Shown here piece by piece: positions 1 through 11,977 of a stretch of 64,000 nucleotides of DNA. Made by a program: the position numbers and the translations under genes. Position 1 is the stretch's first letter. Each line of letters begins with the position of its first letter. Source of the stretch: Anaeramoeba flamelloides (lineage: Eukaryota > Metamonada > Anaeramoebidae); the NCBI GenBank assembly GCA_027625915.1, contig JANTQA010000060.1, positions 6,696,001-6,760,000 of the forward strand, in the 5' to 3' direction. The notes under the pieces are model-generated. The model worked only from the letters and a program-made list of their open reading frames with translations. It was not told the DNA's origin and did no database searches.

Positions 1-1673
1 AATACCAAGAAAAAGAAAAAGAAATCGAAATCGAAAAAGAAAAGGGAAGAAAAAGAAAAACTAAGCAAAAAAGGCTTTGGGCAGAAAGGGTAATGAACAA
101 AGATCAAGTGCATTGGTCTGAAAAATCACGAGAGGATATGAATGCAAGAGACTGGAGAATTTTCCGAGAAGATCATCAGCTTGTGTGTTATGGAGGCAAT
201 GTTCCGAACCCTTTAAGATTTTGGGACGAAGCAAATATTTCAAAGAAGTTACTACGATCTATTAAAGAAGCTGGGTATAAAAAGCCATTTGCAATTCAGT
301 GCCAGGCAATTCCCGTTGGGTTGCAAAATCGTGATTCTATCGGCATTGCCAAAACCGGATCAGGGAAAACAGCTGCATTCTTAATCCCAATGTTAGTTTA
401 TGTGTCACGTTTACCGAAAATGACGATGCAAATAGCACAAAATGGTCCATATGCACTAACTTTGGTACCAACTCGAGAACTCGCGCAGCAAATTGAAAAG
501 GAGGCAAATAAATTTTGCAAATCGTTAGGGCTGAGGGCATATTCGATTGTTGGTGGTAATCCGATTGAAGAGCAAGCGATTGTATTGAGAAACGGCGTGG
601 AGATTCTTATTGCGACGCCTGGTCGGCTCAAGGATTGCTTGGAGCGGCAGTATTTGGTGCTGAATCAATGCAATTATGTTGTGCTCGATGAGGCCGATCG
701 AATGATCAATTTAGGATTTGAAGACAAGGTAATTGATATTTTGGATGCGATGCCCGTGCAAAATCTGAGGCCGCTTGAAAGGGTTTCCAAAGATGGCGAC
801 GAAGACGAAGACATGGATCTTGAGCAAAAATTAATTGATTATCAAATTAGCGTCCAAAGAGGATACGATCTCAATAAAGATAAAAAAAAGAATATACTCG
901 ATAATAATGATAGCTTCTTTTTAGACAAAATCAAAACTGGCAAGGGGAAAAGAAGATCCAGAAAGAAAAAAACTGAAGAAGAAAAAATCAAGGAGGCCGA
1001 AAGCTCATTTAAAGAAATTTCTGAATTCAAGTACAGGCAAACATTTATGTTCACAGCCACCATGAGCACCTCGCTTGAAAGGATCGCAAAGAAGTTTTTA
1101 AGATCGCCGGTGATTATTCGAGTGGGCGACCCTGGTACCACGGTGAACACCATTAAGCAAACTGTCTTGTTTATTAAAAAAACTCAAAAAAATGACAATT
1201 TGTTTTCAATTCTCTCACAATTTGAACCACCAATGATAGTGTTCGTAAATACAGTTAACAAATGTGAAAACATCACCTATGATTTGGAAAATCGTGGATA
1301 CAAGCCGATTTCCATACATGGTAAGAAAACACAAAACCAAAGAGAAGGCGCCATAAGAAAGTTTAAAGAGGGCTTTGCCCATGTCCTGGTGGCAACAGAT
1401 GTCGCATCCAGAGGATTAGATATCGAAGATGTTACCTTAGTCGTAAATTACGACATGCCAAACTCAATAGATACATACACCCATAGAATCGGTAGAACGG
1501 CGAGAGCTGGTAAAAGAGGCGAAGCTTACACTTTGCTAACAAAAGAAGATAATGAAATGTTTTATGACCTCAGAAATATGCTACACGAATGTAATGAACG
1601 GGTTCCTTCAGAATTGGAAAATCACCCAGATGCTATAGTGAAACCTGGAACATTTCGTTCAGTCAAAAATTAA
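1..1673 (+). CDS. DDX23: DDX23/Prp28-type spliceosomal DEAD-box RNA helicase (5' end outside window)
   Basis: ATP-dependent RNA helicase of the U5 snRNP. In other eukaryotes it displaces U1 from the 5' splice site so that U6 can pair there. The frame is open from base 3, upstream of the Met at 93, and already reads the conserved stretch before the helicase core (HWSEKSREDMNARDWRIFRE, like human DDX23), so the start lies outside the window. Counting from Met-93: Q motif region near 68-75, motif I GSGKT at 89-93, Ia PTRELAQQ, Ib TPGRL, motif II DEAD at 199-202, motif III as TAT at 321-323, then ATDVASRGLDI and HRIGRTARAG. The C-terminal ELENHPDA..KPGT is diagnostic for Prp28/DDX23. About 118 residues separate DEAD from TAT, roughly twice the human spacing, because of a charged Asp/Glu/Lys-rich insert. 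Uninterrupted by introns here; stop TAA at 1671-1673. Confidence 0.95.
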   Translation, partial: YQEKEKEIEIEKEKGRKRKTKQKRLWAERVMNKDQVHWSEKSREDMNARDWRIFREDHQLVCYGGNVPNPLRFWDEANISKKLLRSIKEAGYKKPFAIQCQAIPVGLQNRDSIGIAKTGSGKTAAFLIPMLVYVSRLPKMTMQIAQNGPYALTLVPTRELAQQIEKEANKFCKSLGLRAYSIVGGNPIEEQAIVLRNGVEILIATPGRLKDCLERQYLVLNQCNYVVLDEADRMINLGFEDKVIDILDAMPVQNLRPLERVSKDGDEDEDMDLEQKLIDYQISVQRGYDLNKDKKKNILDNNDSFFLDKIKTGKGKRRSRKKKTEEEKIKEAESSFKEISEFKYRQTFMFTATMSTSLERIAKKFLRSPVIIRVGDPGTTVNTIKQTVLFIKKTQKNDNLFSILSQFEPPMIVFVNTVNKCENITYDLENRGYKPISIHGKKTQNQREGAIRKFKEGFAHVLVATDVASRGLDIEDVTLVVNYDMPNSIDTYTHRIGRTARAGKRGEAYTLLTKEDNEMFYDLRNMLHECNERVPSELENHPDAIVKPGTFRSVKN

Positions 1674-2107
1674 TTATTTATTTATATTTTTTTTTTTGAA
1701 ATAATTTAATTTTTTAGTAATAGATTAAATATATATATATTTTTTTTTGTTGTTGTTGTTGTTGTTTTATTGTTTGATATATATATATATATATATAAAC
1801 TATTTTTCAGTCAAAGGACTCTAGTTGTAAGGGGTAAAATACATGTGTTTAAAGGGTTTGCATAGATATTAGAAGAAAAATTTTATTTTCGAAAATTTCA
1901 AAATTTTTTCACATTTTTGAACATTATTGTTTTTTTTTTTCGATTTTTATTTTAAAACGTAATTCAGTTGTAAAAAATTTTTTTATTGCAAGATCAATAG
2001 TCACTTGGTAAAAATGTGTTATTCTAAGGTTATTGAAACCATGTCAAGATTGTTGAGAAATCATATTGATTTCTATTGCAATTCAATTCGATCTTTGATC
2101 CTGATAT

Positions 2108-2262
2108 TTGTTTAATAAATGTGAAAATTTTTCACTTCATTTTCATTTCCTTTTTCCAATAGAGATCACAGATCCCAACAAACTTCTTTTGGAAACTTGA
2201 TTTCTAAATGAAAAGTATGGAAAATGAAGTGAAAAATGTTTCCTATTTATTATTTAAATCCC
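2108..2262. mobile_element. Small inverted-repeat element (MITE-like)
   Basis: The left arm (about 2111-2148) contains TTTTTCACTTCATTTTC, and the right arm (about 2216-2256) contains the reverse complement GAAAATGAAGTGAAAAA. Pairing continues outwards through TAATAAAT-like sequence to roughly 38 bp with a few mismatches, around a loop of about 65 bp. It has no coding capacity. No clear target duplication was established. Confidence 0.5.
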
Positions 2263-3305
2263 AGTAGAACTTCAAAATGAACATTTTTGTTGTTCTCAAT
2301 GGGGATTAAGAATTTGAGTTTTTAAATTTTTAAGAAAATATATTGATTTATTAGTTTTATTTGGGGCATATCAATTATCCCCCATTTCTATTCTTCTATT
2401 TTATTTCTTATTTGTTTTTTAAATGTTCGATTATAAATAAAGTAGTGATATCTGAAAAAAATGTGGTGTGCTTTGACTGAAACAAAGTTTACAATAGTAA
2501 TTTTGTTCTACGTTTTTTTTTTTTTTTTGTTCTTTTTATTCAAAAATTCTATTAAAAGGAATTTATTTTTCTTAATTATCTTAGTCTATATATAAATAAA
2601 GAAAATGAAATTTTTAAAATAAATATTTTTTTCCTTTTTTTTTTTTCGTTTGTTGTAACATTTCCTGAGAATTGAAATAATTAAGAATGGTGAAAAGGTG
2701 AATTAATCATATATTATTCTCTTTTTGAAAGTAAAAAAAAACAATTAATAATCAAAAATGATAATGCTAGATAAAATACTGATAATATATTTTATGATTC
2801 GATTAATTTAAAATTTGTGTGATATTAGATAAAATATATTGATAATAAATAAATAACAATATAATAGATGGCAGGGTTAAAACTTAAAAATCAATATTTT
2901 GTAAAAAGAATTTTTTTTTGATGAAAAAATAGATCTTGAAACAAAAGTTACTTTTTTATAAATGTTGAAAATAAAACAATTTAAATGAAAGATCAGGTCA
3001 AAGGGTTCATTTTATCATTATTTTATTTGATTAAAAGCGAGATTAATAAGTTATAAATGGTACTGTAATTGATAAGTGGTCTTGATTATCAGTCTATAGT
3101 AGTATAAATTACTAAGAAAAAATCCTTCAAAACTAGCCAATCAATCAAAAATTCTTTCAAAAAATATGATTCATTTGGTTAAATATTTTTTTTTCACTGA
3201 AAACTGTAGGTTGATGTGTAGTATCTTTTTAAATCTTTAATCAATAACTTGGTTGTATCCTCATTTATTATAATTTGTATTAGGAAAGTTAAACCCCAAT
3301 TAAAA

Positions 3306-3790
3306 ATTTTTAACACACTTAAATTAAATTTGTGAAAAACAAACTTATTTAATCAATTCAAGAAAAAATACCAAATTAGAACCATTCGCTAATTGGAATG
3401 TTAACACTTTTTTATAAATTATAATATTCAGGAAACAAAAAATAAATAATTATCAATACAGTCCTGTGCCATTTTAAGGCATAGGAAAAATCAACATATA
3501 AGGCACAAATTTTTGTTCACTTCCAGGTACAAATTTTTGATTAAAGGCACTTTCCCAATTTCAAGATATAATTTCACCGAATAATTACAGTGTTAGTTTG
3601 AGTTTTTTCTTCAATATATATAGAATATTACATTAAGAGTAATCTTGGAAATTTACACAGAATAATTGTGCCTTATTTTGACCACTTTGATTTTGTGCCT
3701 TAATGGGTTTGTTTGTGCTTTATTTCTTGATTTTTTTTGTGCCTTAAAAAGGGGCAGGACTGGAAAAATAAATCAAGTGTGTGTTAAACA
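3306..3790. mobile_element. TIR element interrupted by a family A relative
   Basis: The left end reads TTTTTAACACACTTAA (about 3306-3322) and the right end AAGTGTGTGTTAAACATT (about 3773-3790). These are inverted copies of one another. A second palindromic element (3459-3762) sits between them, so this is a nested insertion in which the outer element is the older. Confidence 0.5.
3459..3762. mobile_element. Palindromic MITE, family A-like subtype
   Basis: TA precedes the element. The ends read CAGTCCTGTGCC and GGGGCAGGACTG, and both arms carry the TTTTAAGGCA/TGCCTTAAAA motif typical of family A elsewhere in the window. At 304 bp it is longer than the 195-bp copies and the TIR sequence differs, so it is a related subfamily. 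TA flanking and a CAGT-type end suggest a Tc1/mariner-type non-autonomous element (inference). Confidence 0.6.
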
Positions 3791-4285
3791 TTTTGGAGAG
3801 AGCAAAAAAAAAATACGTTAGTAAATTTGTATAAATTCTATTAAGAATATTGATCGATCAAATGGTTAGATACTATTAACTAATTTTATTTGAGTTCTTC
3901 TATTTGGAACAACTCAACTTTAACAGAATATCAATTGTTGAAAAAAAATTTGATCGAACGTAACAAATTACATAATTCAAAAAATGAAATGAAAACAAAA
4001 ACTAAAAGATGAAAAAATGGTTTTGATATTGTACAAAAATTAAAATTATCTCCAATTGAATGAAATTGTTAGATTGTGATTGTTTGGAATGTTTTAGCTC
4101 TGTAGAAGATTTTGAACTTTAGTATAGAGAGTGTATTTTCTATTTATTCTCAGAAATTTGCGGTAAACAGAAAATTCAACTTTAGTTCAAAGGTGTTTTT
4201 TTTTTTATTTAATGACTAATAAATATAAAAAATATTCTTTCTTCTTTTTGATTATTTAATAATTAAACAGTATCTTTTTTAAAAG

Positions 4286-4328
<43 letters not shown>

Positions 4329-5459
4329 AAATTCAAGTTCGTTTTCAAAATTAATTATTGTTTATTTGGTTATAATGTTACAAGAGGTTTTAACTTTATT
4401 CAATAAAAAAATATGAAAATAAGTACTTGTTCTAGAATTAAATAAAATATTTTTTTTTTCCTTAATGTTTTTTGATTTTCATGATTTTATGATTTTTCAT
4501 AGTGTGTTGGAATAAATTTGATTTTATAAAATTATCATTAGTGAATTGGTTATTTATTATTTTAATGTGATTTGGTATAATTAAAAGTTGCTAATATATC
4601 TATTTATATATCCCGAGGGGTGGGCTAAGTATGAAAATTTTATCAAATATAACCAAAGAGGAAATAAAAGAAGATAAAATATTAAATATAATAAAATTTT
4701 AATCTCAAAAATTAAAAAAAATCCTTCTTTTGTTAACATTTCAAGGTTTAACTAGTTAAAAACTTTATTTTAAAAAGATGGGTTAGTTTTAAAGTAATGT
4801 CTTTGAAGGTGTGGGCATAAATAAGGTTTGATTTGTATTGATTGGGTAGGACAGGGTATATAAACGTGTGTATGTGATTATACATTTCTTTGCAAAATTT
4901 TGATAAATGAACGAAATTTAAATAATCTGTAAAATGTTTTATTTTACAATTAGAATCAATTTTCTTTTTTTTGAAATTAAATTTCTAGTTAATAAATAAA
5001 AAAAAATTTGAACTCTTAAAAATATCAAAATAAAAGAAGTAGCAAGTATATTAACTGATAAAAATAAGAAAGGACACAATACCTAATCCCAAATATTGAT
5101 TTTTTTTTTCATTTTTCACTTGAAGTTAATATTCAAAAGTAATTTTTTTTATTCAATTTTGAATAAATGTAATTGATTATTATTAAACAGATTACAAAAA
5201 AAAAGGAACTTTTCAAGTATATTTAAACTTTGATGGTTGCTTTTAAGTTTTTAATTGGGTTTTTAGGTTGATGAACCTCATTCTGATTTAAAATGTGAAG
5301 AAAAAATTTAAAAAAAAATATTGGAAAAAAAAAAAATTTGAAAAAAATTTAACATTTTTGTTTTTGTAAAAAAAAATGATTTGTGTTTGTTTGATCTTAT
5401 TTTTGAAGATACCAAATAAGAGAAAAAGATCTAAATAAAGGATTTTATCTAAAAGAAAT

Positions 5460-5470
5460 AAAAAAAAAAA
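5460..5470 (-). terminator. Pol III T-run terminator of tRNA-Gln
   Basis: A run of 11 A on the + strand, i.e. T11 on the transcribed strand, begins 7 nt after the mature 3' end of the tRNA. This is the expected RNA polymerase III termination signal. Confidence 0.8.
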
Positions 5471-5477
5471 TAAGTAG

Positions 5478-5548
5478 TGGTTCTACTAGGAATCGAACCT
5501 AGGTCTAGAGAATCAAAACCTCTCATGCTGCCATTACACCATAGAACC
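5478..5548 (-). tRNA. tRNA-Gln (anticodon UUG)
   Basis: A 71-nt cloverleaf can be folded on the minus strand. The 7-bp acceptor is GGTTCTA/TAGAACC. The anticodon stem AGAGG/TCTCT has loop TTTTGAT, giving anticodon TTG at the normal position. The T arm is CTAGG-TTCGATT-CCTAG with a good B box. The discriminator is A; CCA is not encoded and there is no intron. The body closely follows the usual eukaryotic tRNA-Gln pattern. It would read CAA, the preferred Gln codon in the genes of this window. Confidence 0.95.
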
Positions 5549-7151
5549 TTTTACGAAAATATTTCACTTTTCATTTTACTGTGTTATATTAAATAAAAAT
5601 TACTTTAATTCTTCATTTTAAACTCCAAAATCACTTTTTTTCAATTCTCAAGTACGATCAAAATTAAATCACAATCTCAAAACATCCTTACTTCAAAGAA
5701 CCAATCACGTATAACAAAAATTATTCAATAAAAATAAAATATCCACATCAAACACACCTCCACCAGAAAAAACTATTTTTCTTCGACTTTTCAAACATTT
5801 TTCTCTTGTTCACTTTAACAATTTTTATTTTATATTTTGAAAATAAACCAACCCTCTACTCAGAAACATCTACAAAATTAACTTCGTTTTTTGAACTTAA
5901 ATCGTGATCCTTTAAACTTTCCATTTTTCTATTTAAGCAATAAACTTTATCAAATTTTCTTTTCAAACTATTCCGAAATGTAAAAAACCAAAAACTTCTT
6001 CTCCAATCCTCTTCTTTCTACTTCAAACTTTCCTCTATTAATCCTTTTGAAATTCAATCTGTTACATGAACTTTTTTTTCTTTTCCATCTCTCGAAAACA
6101 AAACAGAAGCATACTTTGGTAAAGTAAGTTGATTTTTTCATACCAAAAAAAAATTCAAAGAAATACATTTTTAGGAGATTGAAAAAACTGGTTTTCAAGT
6201 TAATGCTTCACACAGGATTTATTTCTTCTTTTTCTAATTTTGATAAGAGGATCATAGAGAGTAGTTATTAATTTGAAACAATCTGAAAAAAGTTGTTCAA
6301 ATAATGTTTTCTTGGATTGAAAAATTTTTGAATTTTTTTGATAAATTTTCAAAACACTAAAACACAACGATCCCTGAACACAAACAATATTTTTCTCAAT
6401 TCGCCGACTTGTAAAACAGAGGCGATTATGTTAGATTTTTGAACAATTTGATATCCTTTTTGACCAAGATATTCAACCTTTTAGTTTGAGGTAGATCTGG
6501 TTCAAAAGCCAAAAGTTTTTGGAAGGAAGGTTCTGTTTTCTTAAAATTTTCAACAAAGCAAAAAACAGCAAGTTTTGTGATGAAATCTAAACAAATCTGA
6601 AGACCAACAATAAAATATCATTTTATGTTATTTTTCGTTGCCATTTCATTTGGAGAGTAAAAGGAGTGTTTTAAAAAAATGACAAAAAAGTTGTTTTTTC
6701 ACTCAAAAAATCTCGCAATTTTTATACAATTTTTCAACACCTTTTCCCTTGAAAAGTATTGTAAGATCTTTGAAATCTTTAAGACAGCAAGGGATTTTTT
6801 ATGATGCTCATAACTTCATAAAATCTGCAAATTATTTGTATTTAAAAAAAGTTGGTGTTTTTAATTTTGGAGATACTTGTTTTTAAAATCTACTTGTACT
6901 GATTTCATTCTCGGTTACTTTATTGCTTTTTGTTAAACTTAAAAGTGAAAAAAGTAATGCCAATTTAATAGACCAACCACCCAATCAAGAAAAGCAATTA
7001 CAAAATGCATTTATTAAAAAGACAAAATAATTTTTATTTTGTCAAAAAATAACTAACAATCAACCGAATAAAAAGTAATTGTTTAATACAGATTCGAATT
7101 CAACAAAAAACTTTTGAAGAACTAAATCATTTTTTTACATTATTTTTTTTT

Positions 7152-7199
<48 letters not shown>

Positions 7200-7268
7200 T
7201 CTTGATCATAAACTCATCAATTACTGTTTTTTTTTTTTTCATAGCTTTTTCAACAACACTTTTTCAAA
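5549..7268. other. Intergenic region upstream of the RBBP6-like gene
   Basis: No gene or recognisable repeat was found. The notable feature is a nearly pure T tract of about 45 nt at about 7152-7196, ending some 75 bp before the RBBP6-like start codon. It may be part of the promoter or 5' leader, but this is only inference. A short minus-strand ORF (5968-6198) is Phe/Lys-rich and not credible. Confidence 0.5.
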
Positions 7269-10200
7269 ATGTCTGTGATTTATTACAAATACAAAAGTGA
7301 AAAGAACTATGATCACATCCCATTTGATACAGCATCGGAGATCACACTATCAAATTTGAAACGACAAATTTTAGAAAAAAACGAATCAGGATCATCTGTA
7401 AATTTTGATATTATTATTTCAAATGCACAAACTGGTGAAGGTGAGTATTTACGAAATGAATATTTTGAAAATCTTTTTAATCTTTTGGATATTTTAAATC
7501 CTTTTTCAAATTATTATTTCAATAAAATTCGATCTCTTTTCATATTTTTTTGTTTTATTTTTTATTTTTATTTTTTTAATTGTTTTTGCGCTATTAACTC
7601 TGTTAGTATCGTACTCAAATTTTTGTACTTTATAAAAAAATAAAAAAACAACATCTTTGGTATTAAAAAAATTGGTCTTTAAAAATTAACGTGTCGGTTA
7701 TTTGAATAAAATCAGTTTGCTGAATTTGTTTTTCTTTTTTAGAAAACACACAAACAAAACTGAAAAAGAAAAACAAAAAAAAAAAAAAAACAACAAAACA
7801 ACAATTTCATAAAATTTGAAAATGTGAGGAGCTAAAATGAGTCATGTTCAGAGACAATTAAAAAACGTTTCAATAGTTCAAGATTTTAACATTCTTTTAA
7901 TAGTTGTTTTTGTAAAATAAATGGACAAATCAAAAAACTTTTTATTTTTTTTTTTCGATTTCTTTTCTTTTTCTAACCAATAAAACAAACAAATCATCCA
8001 ACCTTTAATTTATCACCAAGCTTTTTATTTCTTTTCTAAATAATAATAAAAAAATTAAAACCAACAAAAAACATAACAAACAATAAACACAACACACAAT
8101 ATTTTTCAAACAAAAACAAAAATCAAACAATCAAAAAAACAAACCCAAACCCCAACAAAAACAAAAACCAAAACAAAAACCAAAACAAAAACAAAAACAA
8201 AAACAAAAACCAAACAAAACAACCCAAACGAAAAATCAAAAAAAAAAAAAAAAAAAAAAAAGATTATCTTGACGATTCTGAATGCATTGCAAAAAACACA
8301 TCTGTCATTGTCAGGATCACACCATTAACTGGGAATGTGCAAAAATATGCGTTAACAGTCAAGCCAAGCTCGTCTAAGCAACAAAAGGAATCTACGTCTA
8401 CAAGCAAATCAATTCAAGACGAAGATCTTAGCCGGTTCAATCTCCGTGTCCGGTCGTCTGTCTCTGAAAAGACTGAAGACGAGAAGATTAAAGAGTTTTT
8501 AGATTTGACTGAAAACGAGACGAGGAGGAACAGGCAGATGCTAGGAAACGATAAAAGACATCGCAAGCACAATAGGTCTCAGATGGGGAAGCAGTCTTCC
8601 ACGAATCGAAAACGGCGCGGGGAATCGCATTTTTATAAAAGGCCCGCCGGGATACCAAAAAGCAGCCTAACAAAAATTGCCGTAGAGGGGTCAGACAATT
8701 TCTTATTAGCACTCAAGCCTGATGAAAAAATTTTTGATCAACAAAAGGAGAGAAAGGCACAAAGCCTCGACTTAGATTTTAACGATTTCCCCGAGGAATT
8801 TAAATGCCAAATATGTGAAAAGCTCGCAGAGGAGGCATCAACTTTACCATGCTGCGCATCCGTTTTTTGTGATAACTGTATTAGAAATTTTTTACTTCAA
8901 AAGTCATTAGAGTTGAGTTCAAAAGGAGTTTCCTGTCCCGTGTGCAATACATCGATTTCTCTTGATCACGTTGCTCCCGATATCGAAGTTCGAGAAAATA
9001 TTAACCAATGGAAGATGGAAATTATCAAAAAAATCACTCAAGAAAATGAAGAAAAAGAAAAACAAAAACAAAAAGAAGAAAACGAGGATGAAAAAGAAGA
9101 TGAAAAAATAAAGTTAGAAGGAAATGGGAATGAGAAGAAAAACGAAAAAGATCAGGTTCAAGAAGAATCAAAAAATGGTCAAATAAAAAAAAAAAAACCA
9201 AATAATTTAGTTGAAATTAGTGTCAAAAAAAAAATAAATATAATTACAAAGAAAAAACCCAAAAAACCTGAAGGTGATCAAAATAAAAGCGGAAATAGTT
9301 ATGATGGAGAAAAGAAGGATAATAATAAGAAAGTAAAAAATAATGTATCGGATGAAGAGGATGAGGATGAGGATGAAGATGAGGATGATGATGATGACGA
9401 TTACGATAAACGAAGAGATAAAGGACAAGACGATATAAACAATGGCTCAAAAACTTTTCAAGTTATAGTTACCAAAAAAAACACACAGCAAGGGAATCAA
9501 AAAAACAGTAACAATAAAAAAAATTTTAATCGAAAACAAAATAATAATAAAAATTATTCTAATAATTCAAGAAACCAAGATTATCCAGAGTATTATTTTC
9601 AAATGCATCCACAATATTATCAAGACATGCAACAAACAATTCCACCCTTTTTCCCATTAGTTCCACCAATGCCATTTCAGCAATATCCCAATAATTTATA
9701 TCCTGATCAATATAATTACCACCAGAATTCAATGGGATATGGCAACGGTTTACAAGAATTAAACAATAATGACCAAAGAACTAGAAAGCGTAATTATGAA
9801 TCTAAAAAACAAAAAAAAACTCATAGCAAAGACAAGAACGAAAAAGTACACGGTAATGACAGAAGCCGTAAGAATTACAGTGATGATGATTATGATGATG
9901 ATTATGACAATGCCTATGATGATAACGATTATGACAATGATTATAGATATGAAAACGAAAGCGATAACAAAAAGAATTATAACCAAGGGGAGAAATATAA
10001 AAGGAAAAAAGGAAACTACAGTAAATATAGTAGTTACCAATTGCCTGAAAGAAAATTCAAAAACGATTATAAAAGAAATCACCACCGAGACAAATATAGC
10101 GAGAAAGATAGACACAGAGATTCCCATAGAGATAAAGATAGAGGTGGAGATAAAGATCGGCATAAGGATCGATATAATGATCGAAAAAAATATAGTGATC

Positions 10201-10415
10201 GAAAAAAATATGATGATCGAAGAAAATATTACGAGAGAAAGAGCTCGAAGGATCGGGATAAAGATTCTAGCAGAGAAAAAAACAAATCAAAAATTAGAAA
10301 AACCATAATAAATACAAAAAAGCCATCGAAGATACGCACAACAAAGGCAACTATAACGGAAAATAAACAAACACAAGAACTTTTAAAAAAAAGAAGAGAA
10401 AGATTTTATAAATAA
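7269..10415 (+). CDS. RBBP6: RBBP6/Mpe1/SNAMA homologue: DWNN ubiquitin-like domain plus RING finger
   Basis: Subunit of the pre-mRNA cleavage and polyadenylation machinery with E3-ligase-type RING (known for RBBP6/Mpe1). Exon 1 is 7269-7440 and exon 2 is 8263-10415; donor GAAG|GTGAGT and acceptor AAAG|ATTATC rejoin a Gly-Glu-Asp-Tyr-Leu reading that continues the DWNN domain (SNAQTGE + DYLDDSECIAKNTSVIVR, matching RBBP6). The product is 774 aa. DWNN is about 1-78. A short IPKSS-type motif follows near 190. The RING uses C239, C242, C254/C255, C260, C263, C282 and C285, with the PCC signature of this family. From about 305 on it is a long Lys/Glu, Asp and Arg-rich tail with an Asn/Pro/Tyr-rich segment, comparable to the RS/K-rich tail of animal RBBP6. 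The CCHC zinc knuckle normally found between DWNN and RING is absent. Stop TAA. Confidence 0.93.
7441..8262 (+). other. Intron of RBBP6-like gene with A/C-only 3' portion
   Basis: An 822-bp GT-AG intron. Its first part is T-rich and keeps the reading frame open until 7643, so retention would give a truncated DWNN peptide. The last 300 bp are nearly free of T and G, being CAAAA-type runs ending in about 21 A directly before the AG. There is no polypyrimidine tract. Confidence 0.85.
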
Positions 10416-11388
10416 TTTTATTTTATTAGATTAATACTACTTCCCTTTTATCCCATTTTACATTTTATTTATTGATTTTGCTTTTTTTTTTTTTTTGATT
10501 TCTTTTTTTATATATTTTCCTTTCTCCTTTTCTTTCTTTTTTTTTTTTATCATATTTTTTATCGATCTATGATCATATCGTAATACAAAAATTTTATGAA
10601 TAAAAAATATAATAATATATGCCGTTTTAAAAAAGTTCGAACGAAGGTTTTAGAAGTGGTACTTCAAAATGCCTAAGTCACTCTCATTTTAAGCAGTTTG
10701 AATAACATTTTTTAAAACTTTTTTTACGCTCTTTTTGAAAACAGCGGTATTAAATTAAACTTTATTTTCAATTTATAATTTTGAGAACGGTTCTTATATT
10801 TCTAAGATGCAGTGAGTATCTCAAATCATTTGGTATGAGTTGGTTGGTGATCTTATTTATTTTAATAAGAATATCTAAGCTAATTGGGATCTATGTTTAG
10901 CGCAGTCTGGAGACATTAGGATTCCAATTACACACAAGATATTATTATTTAGAATAACTAAGATTACTAATTGTGAGTGCTTTAATGATAATGAATACTA
11001 CATTGACAGTTGTGAAGATATAAGTTACTATATTCAGTTGATTTAACACTAACTTTAAAAACACAATAAAACCCAAGAAAAAACAATAAAGAAAACACAA
11101 AAAAAAAAATTTTTTTCATTTTTTTTCCTATCATTTTTCCTTATCGTTTCTTTATTATATCTAGTCTGAGAAATGCACCTTATCATATTTTCAATTCAAT
11201 TACCTTTTTGTGCCTTTTCTTTTCTTTTTTACTTCTTTTTGATGTATATTTTAGTAAATATAATAGATTATCTTTTTCTAAATTATCCCTTATTAAAAAC
11301 AAAAGTGAATTTACCAAGTAATTTGGTTACTTATTTAAATTTTTTTATTTTGAAAAAAAGATTATTAATAATTAAAAAAATATTAATA

Positions 11389-11583
11389 CAGTCAGTTCCA
11401 CTTTTAAGGCACAAACTTTAAACGAAATTTAAGGCACAAAAAAATCTCAAATTAAGTCACAAAATTTGTAATTTTTTTTTTTACAATTTATTTTAGTAGA
11501 ATCTGAATTTTGTTCCTTAATTTGAGATTTTTATTTTGCCTGAAATTTCGTTGAAGTTTGTACCATAAAAGTAGAACTGACTG
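11389..11583. mobile_element. Family A palindromic MITE, 195 bp
   Basis: Flanked by TA on both sides (11387-88 and 11584-85). The ends are CAGTCAGTTCCACTTTTAAG and, inverted, TAAAAGTAGAACTGACTG. The two arms (about 85 bp each) are near-complete inverted copies around an A/T-rich centre, so the element is essentially one hairpin. TA duplication plus a CAGT end fits a Tc1/mariner-type non-autonomous element (inference). Confidence 0.8.
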
Positions 11584-11977
11584 TATTAAATTAATGATTT
11601 GAAAATAATATTAGATGAATAACTTAGACACTAAAACCTTAAATTATCTCAAGCGGTGTATTGTTAAATTTCTCATTACTGTTCGTGAATTGGAATGAAT
11701 TTAAAGTTTTTGATAAATTTATTTGTTTTTTGACTCTTAAAAATTTTTTTGATCAATAATCTCAGAGAAATTTCTACTCATAAAACCTAACGAAAAACTG
11801 TATTTTTCTTATAAAGAAAAAACCAAAAATAAAAACTAGATAGAAATGTGGAAAAAAAAAAGCGAAAGAAACATATACTAATAAAATCTTATCCATTCTA
11901 AAACCCATTTTGAGAAAATTTATTTAATAATCGAATGTGAATAATTTAATACCTGTTTCTTCAGAAGTATATATATA

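Larger units (their letters stand above)
1674..5477. other. AT-rich intergenic region with small repeats
   Basis: No coding exon is supported. It holds a short inverted-repeat element (2108-2262), a nested pair of TIR elements (3306-3790), a partial family D copy (about 3780-4150), a TTG microsatellite (about 1748-1766) and a TA microsatellite (about 4292-4326). The rest is low-complexity A/T sequence. Confidence 0.6.

Noticed and set aside
9207-10308. Several long ORFs on both strands overlapping the RBBP6-like tail
   Set aside because: They are frame shadows of the low-complexity Lys/Glu/Asp/Arg tail (Ile/Phe/Val or Met/Ile/Lys runs), while the sense frame continues a recognisable DWNN-RING protein.
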